NCBI GenBank assembly: GCA_030068145.1
Contig: JAPJBO010000575.1
Span: forward strand, 84,484 to 148,483
DNA from: Diplonema papillatum
Lineage: Eukaryota > Euglenozoa > Diplonemea > Diplonemida > Diplonemidae
DNA length: 64,000 bases
Direction: 5' to 3'
The translations under genes were made by a program, and so were the position numbers. Below, piece by piece: positions 42,750-56,059 of this stretch. Position 1 is the stretch's first letter. Each line of letters starts with the position of its first letter. Under the pieces are notes generated by a model, which saw only the letters and a list, made by a program, of their open reading frames with translations, made no database searches and was not told the origin of the DNA.

Positions 42750-44159
42750 TGGTAGTTGGCAGCGTACTACATGCAACTCGCCAAAGATCCGCTAGTGCGC
42801 ACAAACAACACAAACACGCTATTTGTTTCGTAGAATTATACTACTAGCATTTTGGATTTTCGCTCTATTCGCTGACCTCCCAAAACCGAGAGAGACCATG
42901 CGGCGGATACCTTCCTTACTGCTTTTGGCTCTCCAAGTGCAGAGTCAGACTTGGTCTTTTCGGGCATGTCAATGCGGTGTTGGGTAAACTATTTTTAGGC
43001 GGGACGGCGCCAGGAAGGCGAGGGTCCTGGGTGGTGGTGCGCTCTTTCCATGTGCTTCGTCGACACGTTGCGATTCCACAGCGGGGGTCGAAGCTTTTTC
43101 TGGAAGCCAAACTTTCGCGAACACGAGGCACGGTCGACCACGGAAGCCGCGTAATGGAGAAAACGGTTCTCGGGGGGGGAAAGCTTGTTTATTTTATTAG
43201 CGAAGGGGGAATGCAAGAGCGTGCTTGGAACGGTGGTATGCTATACACCGCACCGGTCGTATCCGTCCGCGCCGTATGTTATTTGGTCTATTACGTAGCA
43301 GACACTACGAACAGCAATGAGTCTAAGGTTTTCGGGCGCTGTTCGTAGCTCCTCACTGCCAGGACGGAGTCTTGGGCACACGGCAGAGCCGACAGGGTTG
43401 TCTGACACTAGCGTTGCACGCCGGCGTTGACTATTGCGATCTTGCCCGGAGCGAACTTCTTGTGTGGATAGGTGGATAGGTAGGCGAACGTTGGATACGA
43501 TAACCCTCACAAACTTGTTTGACCACGTGCACGCCGGGCAGCATGGCCTCTTCTTAGCGTCCACTTCCTTCATCGTACTAGCGAACTTGAAAGGTGGATA
43601 ACGGATCCTGCCAAGTCAGCGGCGAAAGGAGCTTTCTCTTTAAAGGGAGAAAAAAGCGATGCTCGGATGCAACAATAGCGTGTTCGTGGCAACGTCCCTC
43701 CAGGTTGCTCCACGCAGGGATCTAGAGGGTCTTCCTCTTCCCGATCACCCACCCCACAGGTCGTGCCCATCGCGCCGTCGATTGGCTTCAGCTTTACGCA
43801 AGAGCGACCTGTCGAAAAAACAACCGCAAATAAGCGCTTGGCCGCCGCGCGCCCTTCGGTGTGTTCTGTCACCACCGGCGCGTCGGACGTGTCACGAGCC
43901 ACCCGACTTTCCGTCCCATCTCAAAAAAAAGACCCCCCGACAAAATAAGACTGCGGTGGAAGCTAGTGGGGTAGCTGCGGCCCCAACAGGCCCCGGGGCG
44001 ACCAGATTCCGGAGGACTTTGTGTGCTGCTGGTTCATGTAATGCGTCCTTTTTGGCGGTTTCCGAGCCCCCTCCCCGTGGAGGGGCCAGCCTGTCGTGCG
44101 CGTCCCGATGTTTCCCCCACGGGAGGCTGCGCCCTTGGGTTTGAGGGCCGCGCCGGGGC
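42750..44159. other. Intergenic, nothing firmly recognised
   Basis: A short stretch at 43345-43375 (CTGTTCGTAGCTCCTCACTG) resembles part of the dispersed repeat at 52240. No gene was recognised. Confidence 0.4.
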
Positions 44160-46433
<2,274 letters not shown>

Positions 46434-46632
46434 TTGCCTGACAGAGGAGTGTTGTGTGCGTTGTCGTGGGCCGGCCGCGGAGCGACGGGTGACAGAATCA
46501 AGCCGGTGGATTGCCCCCTGGCCGGTTGCTGATTTTTCACCCACCTCCCCACTCAGGCAGTGCGCAGTGCTGTACTGACACGTGGATATCACAAGCTCGT
46601 GATCTGGGACCTTGTGCCCGAGCGGACACACC

Positions 46633-46770
46633 TGGTATTGATACCACCCTCCGGTGCCAACGAGATACGCGTCTACGATACCAGTATGCCTTTGTGCATT
46701 TGGTACTGACACCACCTTCAGGTGCCAAAGAGATACGCATCTACGGTGCCAGTATGCCTCCTATGGGTTG
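46633..46770. repeat. 69-bp tandem duplication upstream of the methyltransferase gene
   Basis: GGTATTGATACCACCCTCCG at 46633 and GGTACTGACACCACCTTCAG at 46702 begin two units of about 69 bp, roughly 85 percent alike. They lie 200 bases 5' of the gene and may affect its promoter or leader. Confidence 0.85.
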
Positions 46771-47819
46771 GTTTCGTGCACGGCGGGTTGCTATCTGCCA
46801 CAGCAACACAGGTACAGCAAGCTCGGTGGCACGCTTCTACGCTGGTCGGACACGGTGCGCCAGCTTCGTGGCACTCGCGTTTCCGCCTGCGTTCAGTATT
46901 CGCGCAAGTGTGCCCATGGCAACGCATCGAAACGGGGGGGGAAACGCCGCGATAACTGGAGATCGTGTGTTCTTTCCTTTTGTGCGTTTTTCACAGGACT
47001 ACAACGCTTGCCATTTCCCTCGTTGGCGAGATCGGCTACGAGAAGGGGTGAAGGAAGCGTTACATCTCTACCTAGTGCAAGCATGTAAAGGCGTGACTCG
47101 CACCAGACAGGCAAACCTTTACCACGGCAAGTCACTCGCAGGATGTCTAAGACACGCTCGCTGTTCAACCCCTTTCCCTTCTTGAATACGCGTCTCTGCG
47201 AATACGCGAAGCGCAGTGAAACAGCCGACGCACGACTCTGGATTACAGGAACCTGGGAGCCTGGGTGTGGCACGGCGGCGAAGTATCTCAAGATTCGACC
47301 GAACACGGTCTTGGAGGAAAAGGCAAACTGATATGCAACAAAATTGGCGAGATGTACACTGAAATGAACTGAAGTGGGTGGAGGGGGTGGGACCTCGTGG
47401 AACGTTTGGCTTGACAGTAGCGACACGCAAAAATGCAATTGCGGGCAACGGTACAAATATAATTTCGGTTCGGTTGCTTGTTGGTTGCCATGGTGGGTTG
47501 CCTTTATTTGGCGTCAAAAAGAAGACACGGAGGCTGCGCTCAAGACGATGCTTGTCAGTTAACAGGAAAGAGGGCAAAGGAACTCTTACGGTGGACTGAA
47601 AATGCCACGAGAAAAACGGAATCCTAATGCGGTACACATGCAGTGAGTGGGTTGCACTGTTCTGTTGACTGTAAGGCGCCGCGTTGTTGTACACACACTG
47701 AATACACCCCAGGACACTCTGGAACGTGGTGGAGAGCAGGTGCTCGATTCCGTAGGAATACTTTCCTCGGAGGCAAACTACCGAGGAAATACTCGAGGGG
47801 CTGCCTTGTGCTTACTTCG
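46771..47819. other. Intergenic, nothing recognised
   Basis: No gene, RNA or repeat was supported here. Confidence 0.5.
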
Positions 47820-48003
47820 AAGGAGGCAAGAGGGGGAGAAACAATACAACTACAAGTGGGTCTTTTTCGTTGAACGCTTACGCCCGCCACTGAACCCAGA
47901 TTCACCTGTGTTTCGTGTGGGCAACAGCACATTTACCTCCTTTGATCTTTGCAGCTGGCAGCCTCCTGAAGTATCTCCTACAAAGCAGGTGCCTATACAA
48001 AAA
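47820..48003. repeat. 3'-end-associated dispersed repeat, copy B
   Basis: Full-length copy with GGAGGCAAGAGGGGGAGAAA at one end and GTGCCTATACAAAAA at the other, and CGCCCGCCACTGAACCCAGA in the middle. Unlike copies A and C, no minus-strand gene is recognised to its right. Confidence 0.85.
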
Positions 48004-48719
48004 ATAGTAGGTTTTCCCCAAGAACTGCTGGCATCTGCATCGAGCGCGTCTTCCGTACAAAAAAAAAAGCGCGGAAAAAGAAATACATAGGACGGGCATT
48101 AACAATCAATCACGTGCAACGCCATCTGAGGAGGCATTCAGGGGCAAACGCGCGGTTGGGTGGTGCAGTTTATGTCCATTTTTAAGGACATAGGGTCGGT
48201 CTCTTGGGGCACCCGCTTGCGGCAAGGGCAGAGCTCTGGCAGGACTGGCCGCTGTTTGCATCGGCAGGTGACAAGGCCATTCGCAGAGCGCCCCCCACCC
48301 CCCCGTGCGAAAAAGCAAGGCGCAACACGTCTTCACGTGCCGGCTTTGACGACAGCATCACATGGATGAAATGCTTTAGCGAACCACGCTTTTATCGCGC
48401 GGTAGATGGTGGTGGGGGGCTATGTTTGCTTGATCCGGACACCGGATACGCGTCGAATGCTCTCGACAATGCAAGCGTTGCGTGATTTCTACGTCTGCTA
48501 CAAAACATCGGGTTCTAGTCAAATGAGTACGGTTGGGGTCTCGCCTGCGCACGAAACCAGCAGTGCCCACGCTGCAGCAACAAAGCAGAAATAAGGAAGG
48601 GGGGAGAAAGGTACGCAAGGTTGCAGTGATCTTCGTCGTGAGTGTTGTCCCACTTTTGCTCATTTTACTGTGAAGGGGGGCTGGTAGTTGTTGCCGTGGG
48701 CGGGTAAATCACACAAGGG
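48004..48719. other. Intergenic, nothing recognised
   Basis: If copy B of the 3'-end repeat marks a gene end as the other two do, a minus-strand gene would be expected here, but I could not recognise one. Confidence 0.4.
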
Positions 48720-49135
48720 GTGGGTGGTGGAGGGTCTGTGGGCTCCTGGAGTAACTACAGGGCCATAGGACCTCCTGTAGGGTGTACCTAGATATCTAGC
48801 CACAGGATGCCCACACCACGCCGTAGGAGTACTTAGCAGTACGTGTAGCAGTACCAACCGTAAGTACGTACGGTGGGATGCTCAGTACGTCTGTAGGTAC
48901 CTAGGTATCTAGGACCCTCAGGATGCCTGCCACCAGGACGTAGGACTGCTAAGGATGGTATCTAGGTATAAGGATACCAGATACCATGCGCTGTGGGTGG
49001 ATACCTACCGCCAGGACGTCTGGTGGTATCATCACTACCGCGTGCACGAGTACTCTGTGGTGCTGTGGGTCCAGGAGGACTCCCACAGGAGCTCCTGAGA
49101 GGGTGTACCTAGGTGTCTAGGACCCTCAGGGGGGT
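48720..49135. repeat. Degenerate repeats around CCTAGGTATCTAGGA
   Basis: Variants of GTACCTAGGTATCTAGGACC and CAGGATGCC recur on both strands, with nested palindromes such as GTAAGTACGTACGG. The texture resembles the subterminal regions of the hAT elements elsewhere in the window, but no terminal repeat or target duplication was found. Confidence 0.5.
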
Positions 49136-49330
49136 TCCAAGAACGTGCTCGGAATGGATTTGTGCTCAACACCGCACTGGGTCCTATTTGCACCGTGTTT
49201 CGGTCCTTTACGTTCCAGCGCGAACCCCGAGTGTCTGCAGAAAGGACGGCGGTGCGAGTCTGGTTTTGCCAGGCGGCTATTCGTAGCGCGACCACGGGCA
49301 AGTCCACTAAGACTCGCTGTCGACGCCGTC
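49136..49330. repeat. Dispersed repeat, fullest copy
   Basis: Shares AACACCGCA, CCGTGTTTCGGTC, GAGTGTCTGCAGA and GTGCGAGTCTGGTTT-like blocks, in the same order, with 52095-52270; partial matches occur at 51490-51625 and 62565-62615. No coding capacity. Confidence 0.7.
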
Positions 49331-49375
49331 GCAATGCGTTTGCAGGTCAAGCCTGCAAAGCACCCGCAGAAGTGC

Positions 49376-50614
49376 TCACGGGGCGACACAGCACGCAGCG
49401 TGGTGGGGGATGTGACCGTAGCCGCCGCAGACGTAGCACGGAGGGGCTCGAGGGGAGAGAGCAGTGGGGTCGTAATCGGAGAGGGCGACAATGCCCTTGG
49501 TCGGTGTGACGGCATCTGGAGAGTATGTGATTGCCTTCGATAAAGGCGTATCGGGGAGGGGCATCGCTGTCATGAACGTCGTGCGGACAAGCTCCTGCTG
49601 CTTCAGCTGCGCATGGGCCGAGTGCATTTGTTCCGCGAGTTCGGAGACCTGCGTGGCGCATCCCATCGGCACGCGCATCATCGCCACTTCGCCGGATGAC
49701 AACGGAATGCCCACCGTCTCGAACGTCGTCTTCGGCCGGCCGGCGATGCGTCGGTTGGCGGGAGATCCGCGTTTGGGGAGCGGACGGCGGGATGGTACCT
49801 TCACGCCTCCCTTGGCCTGTCCGCCTTCTGCCAGGACGAGACGTTTTGCGTGGATCTCGAATTGTTCAAGCTTGCCGTCTCTGACGACGCCCACAGAGAC
49901 GATGTTCCCTTCGCGCTTGAAGACGATTCCGTCGAGGAGGGGCGCGTCTTCGTCGTCGGTGTTCGGGTCCTTCACCAACACTTTGCTGCCGGCGACGATG
50001 TCGAGATTGACGGGGATCGCCTCTTCTTCGATTCGCTTGCGCTCTTCTTCCTCTTCGATGCGGGCGCGCTCTTCTTCCGCTGCCCGCCTCTGCTTCGCTT
50101 CTTCTTCCTTCGCGGCTTCCTCTTCCTCCCGCTGAGTCCGTTCCGCTTCTTCCAAAAGGATTCTCTCTTCTTCGCGCTGCTGCTGTTCTGCCTCTTCCCT
50201 CCGTCGTTCTTCTTCTTCCGCTTGCTGCTGCTCGCTCCGCAAACGATCTTCTTCTTCTTCTTGCTGCAGCTTTTCCTCCTCTTGGCGAAGCTTCTCCAAC
50301 GCTTCCTCTCGTCGTGCTTCCTCCTCCTGTTTCAACTTCTCCTCTTCCTGTTTTTTCTCTTCTTCTTCTCGTTGCTCCGCTTCCTCCTTTTCTTTCGTTT
50401 CTTTCTTCTCTAACGTATCCCAATCCATCGCCTCTTCGTCCATCACCTCCTTGTCGTCGTCCTCTTCTTCGATTTCCACATTCTCGCGGGCCTCCGTCTC
50501 CTGCTGCTCCAAGATGCCCAAGGCTTTCAGCAGCAGCTCCTTCTCGTCGGGCAGTTTCTTCTGGGGCTGGTACTCATCGTCGTCGGCCTTCTTTTTCGAG
50601 CCGCAGCAGCCCAT
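49376..50614 (-). CDS. Predicted dually acylated coiled-coil protein
   Basis: 412 residues. It starts MGCCGSKKK: Gly2 and Ser6 fit an N-myristoylation site and Cys3/Cys4 fit palmitoylation, with a Lys patch, so the protein should be anchored to the inner face of a membrane. Residues 20-70 are acidic. About 70-200 is a very regular Glu/Gln/Arg coiled coil (EEEERRREEAEQQQREEE type). Near 205-265 a compact beta-rich segment, GSKVLVKDPN...GIVFKREGNIVSVGVV, resembles an SH3- or Tudor-like barrel. The tail ends CYVCGGYGHIPHHAACC, which could bind metal. No family was identified. A cortical or flagellar membrane-skeleton linker is a guess from the architecture. No clear acceptor-like tract is seen just upstream, unlike its neighbours. 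Confidence 0.8.
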   Translation of the reverse strand: MGCCGSKKKADDDEYQPQKKLPDEKELLLKALGILEQQETEARENVEIEEEDDDKEVMDEEAMDWDTLEKKETKEKEEAEQREEEEKKQEEEKLKQEEEARREEALEKLRQEEEKLQQEEEEDRLRSEQQQAEEEERRREEAEQQQREEERILLEEAERTQREEEEAAKEEEAKQRRAAEEERARIEEEEERKRIEEEAIPVNLDIVAGSKVLVKDPNTDDEDAPLLDGIVFKREGNIVSVGVVRDGKLEQFEIHAKRLVLAEGGQAKGGVKVPSRRPLPKRGSPANRRIAGRPKTTFETVGIPLSSGEVAMMRVPMGCATQVSELAEQMHSAHAQLKQQELVRTTFMTAMPLPDTPLSKAITYSPDAVTPTKGIVALSDYDPTALSPRAPPCYVCGGYGHIPHHAACCVAP

Positions 50615-50749
50615 TTGTTCGCCCGGTGCTTCCCCCTCTTTCGCTCCCCGCGCCCCAAGTTCCTTGCGAACTTTTGTGTTCCGACGATCCCGTGGGAAAT
50701 ACAGCTTGGTGCCTTTCGACCTTTTGTTTGTTTTGTGAAGTTCAGCTAG

Positions 50750-52530
50750 GGGGAACGAGGCTGGGAAGATTTACTGTACGGGCTAGACTTTAACTCATGT
50801 TTGAGCCAGGATGCCCACTCTGCTGCTTTTTCGCTGAGCTCTTGGTAACAGACCCGCTCGCATACACATGTTTTGCTTGTGCTACGTAAGACGCCATTTC
50901 TATGGCGCCACGCTTTGAGAGCAAGAAAGGGACAAGTGCTACAGAGACATGCGCTGTGAATAAATGATGATGCCGACGACGGTGATGACAATTTGGCCTC
51001 TGTAAACTGGCAGGTGCAAACTGGTTCTGCGTGCATGTACTGGTATCTGCGTCTTGGCATTCGCAAACTGGCTGCTACAAAAAGGTTCTAAAAGTGGTGC
51101 AACGCCCACTTCCCAAGCCTGGAGAAACGATTGCGCACACTCAGCTACCGCAACGCCTTTCACCTTTCCATCCACTTGTCAAAACCCTTTCACTTCCTAG
51201 ATCGGGCTGTTCTGCAAAAGGATTGACGCATTTCCATTGACGTTTGTAGTGATTTTTCTCCTGAGTGCCGTCGTTGAAGCAAGGAAGCAGGAACGAGGAG
51301 CGGGAACCGGCCTGTTTCTGGATCGATCTTTTTGCAAAGCACTGAAACAACTTTTGCCTTCAACAAAATCTCTGGAAAGAGCATAAGACGATGCGGTGTC
51401 TAGCCGTGAGAGGGCACAGAAATGTGTTCAAAAAGAAAAAGAAAGAGAAGATGTCAGAAAAAAGGAAGAGAGAGTCAATTAGAGAGAGAATGGTGTTCGC
51501 ACACCGTGTCGATCTGTTCCGTGTGTCGGTCTTGTTGTGGACCTGATCAGCATGGAACCTGAGTGTTTGCAGAAAAACAAGGACGGGAGTCTGCTGTTTT
51601 TAGCTCGTCGCAGCCGCAAGGTTATACGTGTGACATCAAGCACGTTTGATGAACTGATAATTTTGCTGTCACTGATGCTTCTTGGTTTCATTCCGATACA
51701 AACGATCGCACCGCTGGGTTGGTATTGCTAGCCATGCCCGCCCTTGAACCTCGAAAAAGCAGGTTGCTGGGTGATCTGCAAGAAAAAACGCACAAATTTA
51801 CTTTTTGTTTGCTTGGTTTGCTCGCTAGAATCTCGGCGGCTTGCTCAGCGATGGAGACAGCTGCATGTGTAAAAGGCAAGTGACTATCCCATGTCCGTGG
51901 TCACGTAACACCGGCCAGGCCGAATCGATTGCTGAGCGAAATTCCGACATCCCTGATTCAAGTCGTGCGACGCTGGGCCCTCTGGGTGGGCTATCTGGTT
52001 TCAGAATGTCTTCAGTTTTCTCCTGTAAAGGAGCGGAGCCGTATTTGCTGGGACACGGCTCAAAAGGAGAACGAAGTTGTGTGTAAGTGGGAGAAGGGGA
52101 TTGCAAGGATCTGCTTGGGCCCAACACCGCATTTGTCCCGTCTGCGCCGTGTTTCGGTCGACACATGAGGTGGGCATCATCAGCGCGGAACCTGAGTGTC
52201 TGCGGACAGGACAGCGGTGTGAGTCTGGTTTGTTCGGCGGCTGTTCGTAGCTCGTCACAGCCAGGACCACCCGTGCCTACTAGAGCACAGTCACGGGGAG
52301 GAGGCCCCTACAACAGGGAGGAGGGAGGAGAGGAAATGGGTCGAATGCAAGAGCAACCGCAGAGAACACCGTTGTGCACAGAGTCACAGGGCCTCTGCGT
52401 TTGCGGCTGGCGCTGCCCTGATGAAAAGAACCGACCGGTCAACGAGAAGAAAAACGGAGGTGTAAAAAGGGGAATAGTTGACTCGCAGCTCTACAAACAG
52501 ATGCAGCAGTATATTAAAAAAGAGTGGGGT
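50750..52530. other. Intergenic with dispersed repeat pieces
   Basis: No gene is supported. Two pieces of the repeat family seen at 49136-49330 lie at 51490-51625 and 52095-52270. Confidence 0.45.
52095..52270. repeat. Dispersed repeat, second copy
   Basis: Matches 49160-49330 in order and orientation, ending GGCTGTTCGTAGCTCGTCAC. Divergence is roughly 20 to 25 percent by eye. Confidence 0.7.
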
Positions 52531-52639
52531 TAGGGCTGACTATTTTTTATTTTTGGCTCGCGCTCGCGCGCGCCCAATTTTTTGCGAAACCTCGAAAAAA
52601 AAGTACATTTGCGCCGGTAAAAGACCGGCGCCGGCAGCA

Positions 52640-53592
52640 GTTAAAGTTCGGGAACAGTAAGTTCGGACGAAGCTAAGCTCGGGTGAATGGGCGATGCTAA
52701 GTTCTGGCGAAGCAAAGTTCTGGTGAAGCAAAGTTCGGGCGATGCAAAGTTCTGGTCAAGCAAAGTTCGGGTGCGGTCAACGAAAACTCTAGTTTCCATT
52801 TCTACCTTCTCCTACTCTCGCGGTGTACGTGAGCCGGTCCACCCCCTCTTGATAGACCGTGTTAGACCGAAGAATACAGCACCGGGCAATTCGATGCAGC
52901 TCTAGGGACTAGGGATGGACCTGATGGACCGTGGTGGACCGTGATTCACTGCGAAGCTAAGTTCGGCGAAGCATAGTTCAAATTTCTGGTGAAGCTAAGC
53001 TCTGGCGAAGCAAAGTTCGGGCGATGCAAAGTTCTGGTGAAGCAAAGTTCGGGCGAAGCCAAGTCTGAAGCTAAGTTCTGGTGAAAGCAAAGTTCGGGCG
53101 AAGCAAAGCAAAGTTCGGGCGAAGCGAAGTTCTGGTGAAGCTAAGTTCGACGAAGCAAAGTTCGAGTGAAGCAAAGCTAAGTTCTGGTGAAGCTCTATTC
53201 GGGTAAGTTCGGCGAAGCAAGCATGAGGCTAAGTTCCGTCCGGGCCTCAAGTATGCAAATACCCGGTGTCAAATCACGGGTCAAGAAAAACCCCGGCCCG
53301 GAGCGTAAAGGGTCAGGAAGTTTTCCCCCCTGGAAATGACACCGTGATGGCAGAGTGAACAGCGCAAGGCTTCAGGGCTGGACTCCAGCCTGGAGGTCCC
53401 GAGTTCGAACCCGGGCGAGCCAGTTTTCCAGTCGAACATGATTTTCGGGGGTTGTTTCGGATAACAGTAAAGATCGGGTGAAGCTAAGTTCGGGCGAAGC
53501 TGAGTCAAAGCAAAGTTCGGGTGAAGCGAAGTTCTGGTGAAGCAAAGTTCGGGAGAAGCTAAATTCGGGCGATGCTTAGTTCTGGTAGACTG
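52640..53592. repeat. GAAGCAAAGTTCGGGC array, inverted relative of 11542-11835
   Basis: More than 30 degenerate units of GAAGCAAAGTTCGGG or GAAGCTAAGTTCTGG, in blocks at 52640-52775, 52960-53235 and 53465-53592. It ends AGACTG, matching CAGTCT at 11542. Non-repeat stretches between the blocks suggest later insertions. Confidence 0.8.
53338..53424 (+). other. tRNA-like / SINE-like sequence
   Basis: GATGGCAGAGTGAAC resembles an internal A box and GAGTTCGAACCCGGG a B box, about 50 bases apart, with the hairpin GGCTGGACTCCAGCC between them. A proper T stem and acceptor stem do not form, so a functional tRNA is unlikely; a tRNA-derived SINE or pseudogene fits better. Confidence 0.35.
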
Positions 53593-53818
53593 ACTCAAAT
53601 TCCCCGGGGTGACCAATAACCTGCAGCACTACGGCTGCACAGGCGCAACACTGCTACATAGGAAGGAAGGTAGGGAAACGGGAACTGCTTGCAAGAGAGT
53701 CGTATGAGCCGGTGCTCTGTTTGTGTGGAAAGCCATCTAACTGCGATTGACTGAGGCTGAGGGGCGAAGAAGAACCCCTTGTGTTGTGAGACTGTACCTG
53801 GCCCAGAATCTGGGGTCA

Positions 53819-54048
53819 TGGGACGATGGGCCCTACTACTGCTGGCACTGGCTCATGAGCTTGCCATCCTAGTGGACGCATCTGTGATTCGCATTGTTTC
53901 CTTCCAGTTTCCTGGCATCCGCAATGAACTTCACGACAAGCCAGGAGCGTCGACACTCGTTGCACAGATTCATGCCGCAGGTTTCAGTGAAGTACTCTTC
54001 TCCTGTTGCGAAAACAGGATTCCTACCGACAGCGTAGGAGAGGAATAA
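53819..54048 (+). pseudogene. Short hydrophobic frame in the hAT block
   Basis: A frame from ATG 53818-53820 begins MGRWALLLLALAHELAIL and continues for about 57 more residues. The start could pass for a signal peptide, but the frame lies within a transposon block and has no recognisable domain. More likely a relic. Confidence 0.2.
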
Positions 54049-54787
54049 TCACTGACAGCGACTAGGATGGCAACCACCGGTGGCTGTAGCCACCCGTGGT
54101 GGTCGCCCAACCATGCTCCGACTTTTCTTCAAACCCGAGTACTTCCCTGGGGATGTATCTGTGCGAGGTCCTTCAGCAATCGAGAGGTCCAAAGCAAGCA
54201 GCCAAACTCGAGCATGTGAGCACCCTGCCAAAAGACACAAACTGGAAGTCCATGTGCACTCGCTGTTCATCAGCAAGTCCCCATATATTTGTCGGTGCAT
54301 GATGTTTGCCTGCAAGCAACGGTGTACCATGTGCCTGCTGGTCTTGTCTTCAAGATACCTTGTGGACTCTTGTTGGCGTTGTCGGTATGTTTTCGGGTTA
54401 TTCTGAGGGGTTGAACTGTAAATGCTTCCGAGAAGGGTGAATGCCAACCCAAGATTGGACTCAGGGCTCGAATGGCACTGCGGCCAGGTCCGTCAAACTG
54501 TTTTTTTTTTTTTTTAGCGCGCGCAGGGCTTTTTCTAGGATTTCAAATTTTCGAGCTGGAGTGGGGAAACTTTTCGACGCGTTTTCAGAGCCGAATTGCC
54601 AAGCAATCCACGCAAATTGCGCTTTGTGGTGCTGGCTGCGGGCTTTTCCCCCAAGGCAGCTTAGTTCGACGTTCTCCTGGTGCCTATTAGGCCGGTTAGT
54701 TCGTTGTCTTCACATGGGTTCAGTTGCCACAGCAGGAAGGGAGTGAACGAGGAATGATAGTCGTGGAACAACCTGGGACAGATCCCA

Positions 54788-55081
54788 CTATGCAGAATTG
54801 GCCTTCGCCTGCACAAAGTTTAGGCGACGGCTCGGGACCATCTCGACAAAACGGTCAACAACCTTCTCCAAAAAGACCATCGAAAGCTCTGGTGGACCCT
54901 CGATACGGATGCGCAGGATCATATCCAAATGTCCGCTCGTGAGCCGGTTCCTTAAAAGATCCAGGGTGTCTTTGAGAACACTGAATGATCGCTCAACAGC
55001 ACTCGTCCCTGAGGGATAAGTGGCGACCAACCGCATGGCGGAGACTGCACGTGGAGACTGCACGTTCTGCCGCCTTGTCAT
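54788..55081 (-). pseudogene. hAT transposase dimerisation-domain remnant
   Basis: A 97-codon frame contains YPSGTSAVERSFSVLKDTLD and RNRLTSGHLDMIL, the core of the hAT C-terminal dimerisation domain (SxxxERxFS...LRnrL...L). It is unlike the remnant at 23100-23370, so a different hAT family. The upstream catalytic part is not recognisable. Confidence 0.75.
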
Positions 55082-55500
55082 CCCGGTTCCTGGTACCTAT
55101 TACGAAGCCGTTGAGAACCTCCTCCAGTGTCATCTCGTTTTCGTCGGCGCCGCACAGGGGCTCGTTCTGTACTCTCTCAGGTGGGTCTCGTCGTTGGTTG
55201 TCAACACGTGCTGCATTTCCTGCCTGTCTCGTCTTTTTTTCTTTCTTCCTTTCTCTTCTTTTTTCTGCCCCTTTTTTCGCACTTCTGGAGCGATTGCGTT
55301 GCGATGTGGGGTCGCAGCTTTTCTGGCGATGCTGCAATGAACAGAAAAAAAAAACCCACTCCAGCCCACTCAGATTTTCGCCAAGAATCTGGAGTGGGGA
55401 AAATCCCCACTCCAGCCCACCCCAGAAAAACCCCTGGCACGCGCCCAGATTTTATCGAGGTGCCCGAGCGCGAGCCAAAAATAAAAAATAGTCAGCCCTT

Positions 55501-56059
55501 ACTTCTCTTTCTTATTTGGCATACTTCTCCTCACGCTAGGCGGGTCGGTCCTGCTTCAGTTAAGTGTAAAGCTTTCCGATTTCCACAACTTCGATTGGCA
55601 CAATTTCAAGAGGTCTGGTCAACTATTCCCTGAGGGACTTGCATACTTTCAAAAGCAAAAAAAAAGCGAAAAGTGCACGATACTACGAGACTGGACGCAA
55701 AACTCTAAGTGGGCAGTGCGTTCGACGGGAGAACGTAGTCTAGAACTGAGCCTGACGGCGGCTGGGGGGTTTGAGGTTCCATCGTGCGCCCTCAACCATG
55801 CACAGCTTGAGTTTTGGGCTTGGGTTTTGGAGCTCGCTGCTGCGGCATCCCCCGCAAACGTGCGCCAGCTGGGCTGTAGTAGTCGTCAAGCGCAGGTCGA
55901 AGATACTTGTTTCTGCTGCCAACACCCTGTAGCGATCCCTTCGTTCGTTGTGCATGTTCGCCCAGGTTGCAACTGATGCTGCCGTGATGCAGAAGACCGG
56001 TCGATCGAAAGAGGTGACGGGTGTGTAAAAAGGGACACTGGAAACAAAATATAAGATTT
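55501..56059. other. Intergenic, nothing recognised
   Basis: 3' flank of the EF-hand-like gene. Confidence 0.5.

Larger units (their letters stand above)
52531..55500. mobile_element. hAT-like block with TAGGGCTGAC ends
   Basis: The left end TAGGGCTGACTATTTTTTAT and the inverted right end AAGGGCTGACTATTTTTTAT share over 30 bases, continuing into a GGCTCGCGCTCG segment. Target duplications do not match (AGTGGGGT and ACTTCTCT), so it may be a rearranged copy or the ends of two elements. It contains a GAAGCAAAGTTC array, a tRNA-like sequence and a hAT dimerisation-domain remnant. Confidence 0.6.

Noticed and set aside
46434-46715. Upstream start of the methyltransferase frame at 46715
   Set aside because: The added 94 residues cover a 69-bp tandem duplication and an acceptor-like tract, with no protein-like features; MAEPW is preferred.
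53338-53424. Functional tRNA gene
   Set aside because: A- and B-box-like motifs are present, but the T stem has mismatches and no acceptor stem or anticodon arm forms.
52531-55500. Complete hAT with a target duplication
   Set aside because: The ends are good inverted repeats, but the flanking octamers AGTGGGGT and ACTTCTCT do not match; rearrangement or two separate elements remain possible.
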